This document shows, in pieces, positions 24,710-35,900 of a stretch of DNA of 64,000 bases. The notes under the pieces are model-generated. The model made no database searches and was not told the origin of the DNA. It saw only the letters and a program-made list of their open reading frames with translations. Numbering within the stretch: position 1 is the stretch's first letter; every line of letters begins with the position of its first letter. This DNA comes from Papaver somniferum. Its lineage: Eukaryota > Streptophyta > Magnoliopsida > Ranunculales > Papaveraceae. The position numbers and the translations under genes are program-made. The stretch covers positions 196,071,192-196,135,191 of the forward strand of contig NC_039358.1 of assembly GCF_003573695.1 (NCBI RefSeq). Reading direction: 5' to 3'.

Positions 24710-26265
24710 GGGGGGCGAGGTTTTTGGAAGCCAAATTCACTTGTAGGGATGGTCGTATTAAGATGGCAGGGGTGAAATCTTCTATTCTTCCAGGTCTTCG
24801 TTGGGTTCATAAGGAGATGGTGAACAACACGAAATGTTTTATTGGTGACGGTAGGGATACTTCTTTATTCTTTGATATATGGTATGGAAATACAACCTTA
24901 GCTAGTGTTTTAAATCGCATGGATTTAGACAGATCAGCTCGTGTGAGTGATATTATTGTGCAAGGTGATTGGCAGATTCATGGAGTTCATTCACAACTCC
25001 TTTTAGGTGCTGGTGTGTTGCAACAGGATTTACCAAAAATTCATATGGGAGTGGATAGCGTTTTTGGATGCCTGATTTACAAGGTAAATTTTCTGTCAAG
25101 TCAGCTAGGGAATTGATTAGGAAGAAATATCCTATTTTGAAGGAGGCGGGGTTGTTATGGAAGAGGGTGGTGCATCCTTCTTTGGCGGCTCAAAACTGGA
25201 AGTTTATTCGTGGTGCGTGTGCTACTCTTGATAAGGTACGTAGTAGATTTAAAATTCAACTTGCATCTAAATGTAGTGTGTGTCAGATTGAGGAGGAGTC
25301 TCTCCATCATATTCTTTGGAGCTGTAATTTTGCGCGTCAAGCTTGGAAGTGGATGGAAGGTATTTTCAAAATTAAACCTAATTATGATATCATTACTTCT
25401 TACCATAAGGCAAAAAATCATAGTGGTATTGTTAAGGATTTGTGGTTGGTAGTGAATTTGGTTGTGCGATCAGAATTATAGTTCACTAGGAATAAAAAAG
25501 TGTATGAAAAGAAGAAACCTTGTTGGTCTTTATTTCAAAAACGTGTTTTTAGTCTGATGCAAGATTATTCAGTTCGTATGAAGAGTTATATGCATAATTC
25601 TATGGATGACTTGAGAATTCTAGATTTCTTTAGGGTTCGGCATAGAAAGGTGAAGTTTATTGATCCCAAGGAGTGTTTTTGGTTTCCTCCTAATGATAAT
25701 GAATTGCTTTTGTGCACGGATGGCGCATCAAGAGGTAATCCTGGGGTGGCGGGAGCTGGTGCTGTTGCAAGGAATGCAAATTGTGAAGTGGTAGGTGCAA
25801 TGTGTATTGGTTTGGGAGTTACTTCTAATTATTTGGCTGAATTGTATGGTATTATTGTGGGTATGGAGTGGGCAGTTCAGTGGGGTTATACGTGCATTGT
25901 TATTAGATCAGATTCTACAAGTGTGTTGAGGGCTTTAGAAGAAGATAACGTTCCTTGGTTTGCTAGGCAAAGATGGATGGAAGTTAAAGGTTTATATGGT
26001 TCAATTCGTTTTGAGCATTCTTTTAGAGAGGCAAATTTTGCAGCTGATACAATGGCAAAGCGTAGTTGTTTATTAGAGGACGGGGTTGGTTTTCACTTTG
26101 AAGGTCGACCAGTTTTTTTAAGTTCTATTGAGTTTCCAAATGTAATTTATTATCGTTTTAAATAGGTTTTAGGAGTTTTTTAGGGGTTTCTCTGATCCCT
26201 TTTCTCCTTCACCTATCTTGTAAATATCTTTTTATATCAATATATTTGACTTAGCAAAAAAAAAA
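24710..26265 (+). mobile_element. LINE fragment, copy 3 (intact target duplications, ancestral 3' flank)
   Basis: A 1556-bp element with the shared GGGGGGCGAGG 5' end and a ten-A tail (26256-26265). Downstream satellite begins ATTTTTATGAATTCTTTC and then GCAATTTCTACTAGGTG. This is the same variant combination that follows the empty target sites at 40.6 and 50.1 kb, so this copy best preserves the original insertion locus. Confidence 0.96.
24724..26165 (+). pseudogene. LINE ORF2 C-terminal remnant, frameshift plus premature stop
   Basis: It carries the same one-base shift as the other copies (T run 25061-25065). A further TGG to TAG change at 25479-25481 replaces W138 of the downstream frame with a stop; the rest is readable in the same frame to 26165. 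Other private changes turn KPIYD into KPNYD and KRGCLL into KRSCLL. The RNase H residues after the stop (CTDGASRG, LAELYG, RSDSTS, AADTMAK) are still intact in the DNA. It is the most decayed of the four near-identical copies. Confidence 0.92.
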
Positions 26266-26282
26266 GTATATAAAATTCAACA
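26266..26282 (+). repeat. 3' target-site duplication of LINE copy 3
   Basis: Exact repeat of 24693-24709, directly after the ten-A tail; the satellite monomer resumes in phase. Confidence 0.93.
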
Positions 26283-28630
26283 TTTTTATGAATTCTTTCT
26301 TTTTGTGTTGGCTTTGTCTTTCTATTTGATTCAAGATAGATGAAATTTTTTAGGATTTGGATTAGTTCTGCATGGTCTTTCATCCTTCTTCTATTGTGAA
26401 ATTTGACTTCCTTCATATTTTCTTGAATCAACGTACATAGAAATGCAATTTCTACTAGGTGTATTGCCTTAGAACATATTAATTCTAATTACAATATATT
26501 TTTCAAACTTTTTCTGTTAAAGATGAGTCTATCTAGTTTACAATTTAGTCTCAGAAATCAATTTCCGACTTATAACGAAGTGTGTGTACTTTTTTGAGTT
26601 AACGTATATAAAATTCAACATTTTTATGAACTCTTTCTTTTTGTGTTGGCTTTGTATTTCTATTTGATTCAAGATAGATGAAATTTGTTAGGATTTGGAT
26701 TAGTTCTGCATGGTCTTTCATCCTTCTTCTATTGTGAAATTTGACTTCCTTCATATTTTCTTGAATCAACGTACATAGAAATGCAATTTTTACTAGAGGT
26801 ATTGCCTAAGAACATATTAGTTGTAATTACAATACATTTTTCAAACTTTTTATGCTAAAGATGAGTTTATCTAGTTTACAATTTAGTCTCAGAAATCAAT
26901 TTCCGACTTATAACGAAATGTGTAGACTTTTTTGAGTTAACTTAAATAAAATTCAAAATTTTTATGAACTCTTTCTTTTTGTGTTGGCTTTGTCTTTCTA
27001 TTTGATTCAAGATAGATGAAATTTGTTAAGATTTTGATTAGTTCTGCATGGTCTTTCATCCTTCTTCTATTGTGAAATCTGACTTCCTTCATATTTTCTT
27101 GAATCAACGTACATAGAAATGCAATTTTTACTAGACGTATTGCCTTAGAACATATTAATTGTAATTACAATACATTTTTCAAACTTTTTCTGTTAAAGAT
27201 GAGTTTAACTAGTTTACAATTTAGTCTCAGAAATCAATTTCCCACTTATAACGAAGTGTGTAGACTTTTTTGAATTAACATATATTAAATTCAACATTTT
27301 TATGAACTCTTTCTTTTTGTGTTGGCTTTGTCTTTCTATTTGATTCAAGATAGATGAAATTTGTTAGGATTTGGATTAGTTCTGCATGGTCTTTCATCCT
27401 TCTTCTATTGTGAAATTTGACTTCCTTCATATTTTCTTGAATCAACGTACATAGAAATGCAATTTTTACTAGACGTATTGCCTTAGAACATATTAATTGT
27501 AATTACAATATATTTTCAAACTTTTTCTATTAAAGATGAGTTTATCTAGTTTGCAATTTAGTCTCAGAAATCAATTTCCGACTTATAACGAAATGTGTAG
27601 ACTTTTTTGAGTTAACATATATAAAATTCAACATTTTTATGAACTCTTTCTTTTTGTGTTGGCTTTGTCTTTCTATTTGATTCAAGATAGATGAAATTTG
27701 ATAGGATTTGGATTAGTTCTGCATGGTCTTTCATCCTTCTTCTATTGTGAAATTTGACTTCCTTCATATTTTCTTGAATCAACGTAAATAGAAATGCAAT
27801 TTTTACTAGGCGTATTGCCTTAGAACATATTAATAGTAATTACAATACATTTTTCAAACTTTTTCTGTTAAAGATGAGTCTATCTACTTTAAAATTTAGT
27901 CTCAGAAATAAATTTCCCGACTTATAACGAAATGTGTAGACTTTTTTGAGTTAACGTATATAAAATTTAATATTTTTATGAACTCTTTCTTTTTGTGTTG
28001 GCTTTGTCTTTCTATTTGATTCAAAATGGATGAAATTTGTTAGGATTTGGATTATTTCTGCATGGTCTTTCATCCTTCTTCTATTGTGAAATTTGAGCTC
28101 ATTCATATTTTCTTGAATCAACGTACATAGAGATGCAATTTTTACTAGACGTATTGCCTGAGAACATATTAATTGTAATTACAATACATTTTTCAAACTT
28201 TTTCTGTTAAAGATGAGTTTATCTAGTTTACAATTTAGTCTCAGAAATCAATTTCCGACTTATAACGAAATGTGTAGACTTTTTTGAGTTAGCGGATGTA
28301 AAATTCAAAAAATTTATGAGCTCTTTCTTTTTGTGTTGGCTTTGTCTTTCTATTTGATTAAAAATAGATGGAAATTGTTAGGATTTGGATTAGTTATGCA
28401 TGGTCTTTCATCCTTCTTCTATTGTGAAATTTGACTTCCTTCATATTTTCTTGAATCAACGTACATAGAAATGCAATTTTTACTAGACGTATTGCCTTAG
28501 AACATATTAATTGTAATTACAATACATTTTCAAACTTTTTCTATTAAAGATGAGTTTATCTAGTTTGCAATTTAGTCTCAGAAATCAATTTCCGACTTAA
28601 AACGAAGTGTATAGACTTTTTTGAGTTAAC

Positions 28631-28647
28631 GTATATAAAATTCAACA
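28631..28647 (+). repeat. 5' target-site duplication of LINE copy 4
   Basis: GTATATAAAATTCAACA before the LINE 5' end. No downstream partner exists; the poly(A) tail at 30195-30201 is followed by inverted satellite. Confidence 0.88.
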
Positions 28648-30201
28648 GGGGGGCGAGGTTTTTGGAAGCCAAATTCACTTGTAGGGATGGTCGTATTAAG
28701 ATGGCAGGGGTGAAATCTTCTATTCTTCCAGGTCTTCGTTGGGTTCATAAGGAGATGGTGAACAACACGAAATGTTTTATTGGTGACGGTAGGGATACTT
28801 CTTTATTCTTTGATATATGGTATGGAAATACAACCTTAGCTAGTGTTTTAAATCGCATGGATTTAGACAGATCAGCTCGTGTGAGTGATATTATTGTGCA
28901 AGGTGATTGGCAGATTCATGGAGTTCATTCACAACTCCTTTTAGGTGCTGGTGTGTTGCAACAGGATTTACCAAAAATTCATATGGGAGTGGATAGCGTT
29001 TTTGGATGCCTGATTTACAAGGTAAATTTTCTGTCAAGTCAGCTAGGGAATTGATTAGGAAGAAATATCCTATTTTGAAGGAGGCGGGGTTGTTATGGAA
29101 GAGGGTGGTGCATCCTTCTTTGGCGGCTCAAAACTGGAAGTTTATTCGTGGTGCGTGTGCTACTCTTGATAAGGTACGTAGTAGATTTAAAATTCAACTT
29201 GCATCTAAATGTAGTGTGTGTCAGATTGAGGAGGAGTCTCTCCATCATATTCTTTGGAGCTGTAATTTTGCGCGTCAAGCTTGGAAGTGGATGGAAGGTA
29301 TTTTCAAAATTAAACCTATTTATGATATCATTACTTCTTACCATAAGGCAAAAAATCATAGTGGTATTGTTAAGGATTTGTGGTTGGTAGTGAATTTGGT
29401 TGTGCGATCAGAATTATGGTTCACTAGGAATAAAAAAGTGTATGAAAAGAAGAAACCTTGTTGGTCTTTATTTCAAAAACGTGTTTTTAGTCTGATGCAA
29501 GATTATTCAGTTCGTATGAAGAGTTATATGCATAATTCTATGGATGACTTGAGAATTCTAGATTTCTTTAGGGTTCGGCATAGAAAGGTGAAGTTTATTG
29601 ATCCCAAGGAGTGTTTTTGGTTTCCTCCTAATGATAATGAATTGCTTTTGTGCACGGATGGCGCATCAAGAGGTAATCCTGGGGTGGCGGGAGCTGGTGC
29701 TGTTGCAAGGAATGCAAATTGTGAAGTGGTAGGTGCAATGTGTATTGGTTTGGGAGTTACTTCTAATTATTTGGCTGAATTGTATGGTATTATTGTGGGT
29801 ATGGAGTGGGCAGTTCAGTGGGGTTATACGTGCATTGTTATTAGATCAGATTCTACAAGTGTGTTGAGGGCTTTAGAAGAAGATAACGTTCCTTGGTTTG
29901 CTAGGCAAAGATGGATGGAAGTTAAAGGTTTATATGGTTCAATTCGTTTTGAGCATTCTTTTAGAGAGGCAAATTTTGCAGCTGATACAATGGCAAAGCG
30001 TGGTTGTTTATTAGAGGACGGGGTTGGTTTTCACTTTGAAGGTCGACCAGTTTTTTTTAAGTTCTATTGAGTTTCCAAATGTAATTTATTATCGTTTTAA
30101 TTAGGTTTTAGGAGTTTTTTAGGGGTTTCTCTGATCCCTTTTCTCCTTCACCTATCTTGTAAATATCATTTTATATCAATATATTTGACTTAGCAAAAAA
30201 A
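28648..30201 (+). mobile_element. LINE fragment, copy 4 (3' side fused to inverted satellite)
   Basis: A 1554-bp element with the same 5' truncation as copies 1-3. Its 3' UTR carries the variants of copy 1 (TTTTAATTAGG, AAATATCATTTTATATC) and ends in seven A, then TCTAAGGCAATGCGTCTAG, which is satellite in reverse orientation. It shares both encoded protein frames with copy 1, so copies 1 and 4 descend from one rearranged element. Confidence 0.96.
28662..30070 (+). pseudogene. LINE ORF2 C-terminal remnant, two frameshifts
   Basis: Upstream frame 28662-29054 and downstream frame 29006-30070 repeat the arrangement of copy 2, with the common one-base shift at 28999-29003. An eighth T in the run before AAGTTC shifts the last codons, so the protein ends VFFKFY after 354 codons instead of continuing to YYRFK. 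The zinc-binding segment and the four RNase H acidic residues are preserved. There is no ATG at the 5' end and no reverse transcriptase core; it is a dead 3' fragment. Confidence 0.9.
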
Positions 30202-32072
30202 TCTAAGGCAATGCGTCTAGTAAAAATTGCAATTCTATTTACGTTGATTCAAGAAAATATGAAGGAAGTCAAATTTCACAATAGAAGAAGGATGAAAGAC
30301 CATGCAGAACTAATCCAAATCCTAAAAAATTTCATCTATCTTGAATCAAATAGAAAGACAAAGCCAACACAAAAAGAAAGAGTTCATAAAAATGTTGAAT
30401 TTTATATACGTTAACTCAAAAAAGTCTACACATTTCGTTATAAGTCGGAAATTGATTTCTGAGACTAAATTGTAAACTAGATAAACTCATCTTTAACAGA
30501 AAAAGTTTGAAAAATGTATTGTAATTATAATCAATATGTTCTAAGGCAATACGTCTAGTAAAAATTGCATTTCTATGTACGTTGATTCAAGAAAATATGA
30601 AGGAAGTCAAATTTCACAATAGAAGAAGGATGAAAGACCATGCAGAACAAATCCAAATCCTAACAAATTTCATCTATCTTGAATCAAATAGAAAGACAAA
30701 GCCAACACAAAAAGAAAGAGTTCATAAAAATGTTGAATTTTATATACGTTAACTCAAAAAAGTCTACACATTTCGTTATAAGTCGGAAATTGATTTCTCA
30801 GACTAAATTGTAAACTAGATAAACTCATCTTTAACAGAAAAAGTTTGAAAAATGTATTGTAAATACAATTAATATGTTCTAACGCAATACGTCTAGTAAA
30901 AATTGCATTTCTATGTACGTTGATTCAAGAAAATATGAAGGAAGTCAAATTTCACAATAGAAGAAGGATGAAAGACCATGCAGAACTAATCCAAATCCTA
31001 ACAAATTTCATCTATCTTGAATCAAATAGAAAGACAAAGCCAACACAAAAAGAAAGAGTTCATAAAAATGTTGAATTTTATATACGTTAACTCAAAAAAG
31101 TCTACACATTTCGTTATAAGTCGGAAATTGATTTCTGAGACAAAATTGTAAACTAGATAAACTCATCTTTAGCAGAAAAAGTTTGAAAAATGTATTGTAA
31201 TTACAATTAATATGTTCTAAGGCAATACGTCTAGTAAAAATTGCATTTCTATGTACGTTGATTCAAGAAAATATGAAGGAAGTCAAATTTCACAATAGAA
31301 GAAGAATGAAAGACCTTGCAGAACTAATCCAAATCCTAACAAATTTCATCTATTTGAATAAAATTGAAAGACAAAGCCAATACAAGTGTATTGTAATTAC
31401 AATTAATATGTTCTAAGGCAATACGTCTAGTAAAAATTGCATTTCTATGTACGTTGATTCAAGAAAATATGAAGGAAGTCGGATTTCACAATAGAAGAAG
31501 GATGAAAGACCATGCAGAACTAATCCAAATCCTAACAAATTTCATCTATATTGAATCAAATAGAAAGACAAAGCCAACACAAAAAGAAAGAGTTCATAAA
31601 AATGTTGAATTTTATATACGTTAACTCAAAAAAGTCTACACATTTCGTTATAAGTCGGAAATTGATTTCTAAGACTAAATTGTAAACTAGATAAATTCAT
31701 CTTTAACAGAAAAAGTTTGAAAAATGTATTGTAATTACAATTAATATGTTCTAAGGCAGTACGTCTAGTAAAAATTGCATTTCTATGTACGTTGATTCAA
31801 GAAAATATGAAGGAAGTCGAATTTCACAATAGAAGAAGGATGAAAGACCATGCAGAACTAATCCAAATCCTAACAAATTTCATCTATCTTGAATCAAATA
31901 AGTCAAAAAAGAAAGAGTTCATAAAAATATTGAATTTTATATACGTTAACTCAAAAAATTCTAGACATTTCGTTATAAGTCGGAAATTGATTTCTGAGAC
32001 TAAATTATAAACTAGATAAACTCATATTTAACAGAAAAAGTTTGAAAAATGTATCTTAATTACAATTAATAT
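30202..32072 (-). repeat. 338-bp satellite array, reversed block (about 5.5 monomers)
   Basis: Reverse-orientation satellite with no gene, between the tail of LINE copy 4 and the fold-back at 32073. One monomer is heavily truncated at about 31385, where CCAATACAA meets GTGTATTG with some 150 bp missing. Another has a small deletion at about 31900 (AAATAAGTCAAAAAAG). Confidence 0.95.
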
Positions 32073-32930
32073 CTTTTGTGAAATTTGACTTCCTTCATAT
32101 TTTCTTGAATCAAAGTACATAGAAATGCAATTTTTACTAGACGTATTGCCTTAGAACATATTAATTGTAATTAAGATACATTTTTCAAACTTTTTCTGTT
32201 AAATATGAGTTTATCTAGTTTATAATTTAGTCACAGAAATCAATTTCCGACTTATAACGAATTGTGTAGACTTTTTTGAGTTAACGTATATAAAATTCAA
32301 TATTTTTATGAACTCTTTCTTTTTGTGTTGGCTTTGTCTTTCTATTGGATTCAAGATAGATGAAATTTTTTAGGATTTGGATTAGTTATGCATGGTCTTT
32401 CATCCTTCTTCTATTGTGAAATTTGACTTCCTTCATATTTTCTTGAATCAACGTACATAGAAATGCAATTTTTACTAGACGTATTGCCTTAGAACATATT
32501 AATTGTAATTACAATACATTTTTCAAACTTTTTCTGTTAAAGAAGAGTTTATCTAGTTTACAATTTAGTCTCAGAAATCGATTTTCGACTTATAACGAAA
32601 TGTGTCAACTTTTTTGAGTTAACGTATATAAAATTCAACATTTTTATGAACTCTTTCTTTTTGTGTCGGCTTTGTCTTTCTATTTGATTCAAGATAGATG
32701 AAATTTGTTAGGATTTGGATTAGTTCTGCATGGTCTTTCATCCTTCTTCTATTGTGAAATTTGACTTCCTTCATATTTTCTTGAATCAACATACATAGAA
32801 ATGCAATTTTTACTCGACGTAATCTATTAGAACATATTAATTGTAATTACAATACACTTGTATTGGCTTTGTCTTTCAATTTTATTCAAATAGATGAAAT
32901 TTGTTAGGATTTGGATTAGTTCTGCAAGGT
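31290..32930. repeat. Fold-back inverted duplication, about 0.8-kb arms, 85-bp spacer
   Basis: The arms are about 31290-32072 and 32158-32930, around a spacer at 32073-32157. They share rare variants as reverse complements: GTATCTTAATTAC with GTAATTAAGATAC, CTCATATTTAAC with GTTAAATATGAG, AAATTATAAAC with GTTTATAATTT, a truncated-monomer junction (31385 with 32857), and CTTGCAGAAC with GTTCTGCAAG. The arms also differ at several sites, so they have diverged since the duplication. The satellite changes orientation here. Confidence 0.88.
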
Positions 32931-35900
32931 CTTTCATACTTCTTCTATTGTGAAATTTGACTTCCTTCATATTTTCTTGAATCGACGTACATAGAAATGC
33001 AATTTTTACTAGACGTATTGCCTTAGAACATATTAATTGTAATTACAATACATTTTTCAAACTTTTTCTGTTAAAGATGAGTTTATCTAGTTTACAATTT
33101 AGTCTCAGAAATCAATTTTCGACTTATAACGAAATGTGTAGACTTTTTTGAGTTAACGTATATAAAATTCAACATTTTTATGAACTCTTTCTTTTTGTGT
33201 TGGATTTATCTTTCTATTTGATTCAAGATAGATAAAATTTGTTAGGATTTGGATTAGTTCAGCATGGTCTTTCATCCTTCTTCTATTGTGAAATCCGACT
33301 TCCTTCATATTTTCTTGAATCAACGTACATAGAAATGCAATTTTTACTAGACGTATTGCCTTAGAACATATTAATTGTAATTACAATACATTTTTCAAAC
33401 TTTTTCTTTTAAAGATGAGTTTATCTAGTTTACAATTTAGTCTCAGAAATCAATATCCGACTTATAACGAAGTGTGTAGACTTTTTCGAGTTAACCTATA
33501 TTAAATTCAACATTTTTATGAACTCTTTCTTTTTGTGTTGGATTTGTCTTTCTATTTGATTCAAGATAGATGAAATTTGTTAGGATTTGGATTAGTTCTG
33601 CATGGTCTTTCATCCTTCTTCTATTGTGAAATTTGACTTCCTTCATATTTTCTTGAATCAACGTACATAGAAATGCAATTTTTACTAGACGTATTGCCTT
33701 AGAACATATTGATTATAATTACAATACATTTTTCAAACTTTTTCTGTTAAAGATGAGTGTTATCTAGTTTACAATTTAGTCTCAGAAATCAATTTCCGAC
33801 TTATAACGAAATGTGTGGACTTTTTTGAGTTAACGTATATAAAATTCAACATTTTTATGAACTCTTTCTTTTTGTGTTGCCTTTGTCTTTCTATTGATTC
33901 AAGATAGATGAAATTTGTTAGGATTTGTATTAGTTCTGCATGGTCTTTCATCCTTCTTCTATTGTGAAATTTGACTTCCTTCATATTTTCTTGAATCAAC
34001 GTACATAGAAATGCAATTTTTACTAGACGTATTGCCTTAGAACATATTGATTATAATTACAATACATTTTTCAAACTTTTTCTGTTAAAGATGAGTTTAT
34101 CTAGTTTACAATTTAGTCTCAGAAATCAATTTCCGACTTATAACGAAGTGTGTAGACTTTTTTGAGTTAACGTATATTAAATTCAACATTTTTATGAACT
34201 CTTTCTTTTTGTGTTGGATTTGTCTTTTTATTTGATTCAAGATAGAAGAAATTTGTTAGGATTTGGATTAGTTATACGTGGTCTTTCATCCTTCTTCTAT
34301 TGTGAAATTTGACTTCCTTCATATTTTATTGAATCAACGTACATAGAAATGCAATTTTTACAAGACGTATTGCCTTAGAACATATTAATTGTAATTACAA
34401 TATATTTTTCAAACTTTTTCTGTTAAAGATGAGTGTTATCTAGTTTACAATTTAGTCTCAGAAATCAATTTCCGACTTATAACGAAATGTGTAGACTTTT
34501 TTGAGTTAACGTATATAAAATTCAACATTTTTATGAACTCTTTCTTTTTGTGTTGGCTTTGTCTTTCTATTTGATTCAAGATAGATGAAATTTGTTAGGA
34601 TTTGGATTAGTGATGCATGGTCTTTCATCCTTCTTCTATTGTGAAATTTGACTTGCTTCATATTTTCTTGAATCAACGTACATAGAAATGCAATTTTTAC
34701 TAGACGTATTGCCTTAGAACATATTAATTGTAAGTACAATACATTTTTCAAACTTTTTCTTTTAAAGATGAGTATATCTAGTTTACAATTTAGTCTCAGA
34801 AATCAATTTCCGACTTATAACGAAATGTGTAGACTTTTTTGAGTTAACGTATATAAAATTCAACATTTTTATGAACTCTTTCTTTTTGTGTTGCCTTTGT
34901 CTTTCTATTTGATTCAAGATAGATGAAATTTGTTAGGATTTCTATTAGTTATGCATGGTCTTTCATCCTTCTTCTATTGTGAAATTTGACTTCCTTCATA
35001 TTTTCTTGAATCAACGTACATAGAAATGCAATTTTTACTAGACGTATTGCCTTAGAACATATTGATTATAATTACAATACATTTTTCAAACTTTTTCTGT
35101 TAAAGATGAGCTTATCTAGTTTACAATTTAGTCTCAGAAATCAATTTCCGACTTATAACGAAATGTGTAGACTTTTTTGAGTTAACGTATATAAAATTCA
35201 ACATTTTTATGAACTCTTTCTTTTTGTGTTGGCTTTGTCTTTCTATTTGATTCAAGATAGATGAAATATGTTAGGATTTGGATTAGTTCTGCATGGTCTT
35301 TCATCCTTCTTCTATTGTGAAATTTGAATTCCTTCATATTTTTTTGAATCAACGTACATAGAAATGCAATTTTTACTAGACGTATTGCCTTAGAACATAT
35401 TAATTGTAATTACAATACATTTTTCAAACTTTTTCTGTTAAAGATGAGTTTAACTAGTTTACAATTTAGTCTCAGAAATCAATTTCCCACTCATAACGAA
35501 GTGTGTAGTCTTTTTTGAGTTAACGTATATTAAATTCAACATTTTTATGAACTCTTTCTTTTTGTGTTGGCTTTGTCTTTCTATTTGATTCAAGATAGAT
35601 GAAATTTTTAGGATTTGGATTAGTTCTGCATGGTCTTTCATCCTTCTTCTATTGTGAAATTTGACTTCCTTCATATTTTGTTGAATCAACGTACATAGAA
35701 ATAAAATTTTTACTAGGCGTATTGCCTCAGAACATATTAATTGTAATTACAATATATTTTTCAAACTTTTTCTGTTAAAGATGAGTCTATCTAGTTTACA
35801 ATTTAGTCTCAGAAATCAATTTCCGACTTATAACGAAGTGTGTAGACTTTTTTGAGTTAACGTATATAAAATTCAACATTTTTATGAACTCTTTCTTTTT

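Larger units (their letters stand above)
23510..26282 (+). repeat. Segmental duplication unit B (partner at 17.89-20.66 kb)
   Basis: Second copy of the satellite-plus-LINE unit at an offset of 5624 bp. It differs from unit A by a few changes, including loss of AATTA-type bases near 23557 and substitutions within the LINE. Upstream of about 23.5 kb the sequences no longer share private variants. Confidence 0.85.
26266..28647 (+). repeat. 338-bp satellite array, forward block (about 7 monomers)
   Basis: No gene. The first kilobase shares many variants with 40.6-41.6 kb (GTGTGTGTACTTTTTTG, AGAGGTATTGCCTAAG, AACTTAAATAAAATTC, GTTAAGATTTTGATTAG). The last monomers before LINE copy 4 are of the AGTTAGCGGATG type. 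Unlike copies 1-3 they read TTTCTATTTGATTAAAA and GGATTAGTTATGC. Confidence 0.95.

Noticed and set aside
6148..30201. Four independent, target-specific LINE insertions into the satellite
   Set aside because: Some LINEs do target satellites, but identical 5' truncation, shared flank variants and a shared frameshift make duplication of one insertion much more likely.
30202..32072. Twin-priming as the origin of the inversion next to LINE copy 4
   Set aside because: Twin-priming inverts part of the element itself. Here the whole LINE fragment is in one orientation and the adjoining satellite is inverted.
33769..33999. Minus-strand frames of 62-81 codons repeated through the array (for example 5596-5784, 34506-34751, 58692-58919)
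   Set aside because: All are the same monomer read in one frame. No promoter, no independent conservation signal visible, and frequent indels change the C-terminal half. Not annotated as genes.
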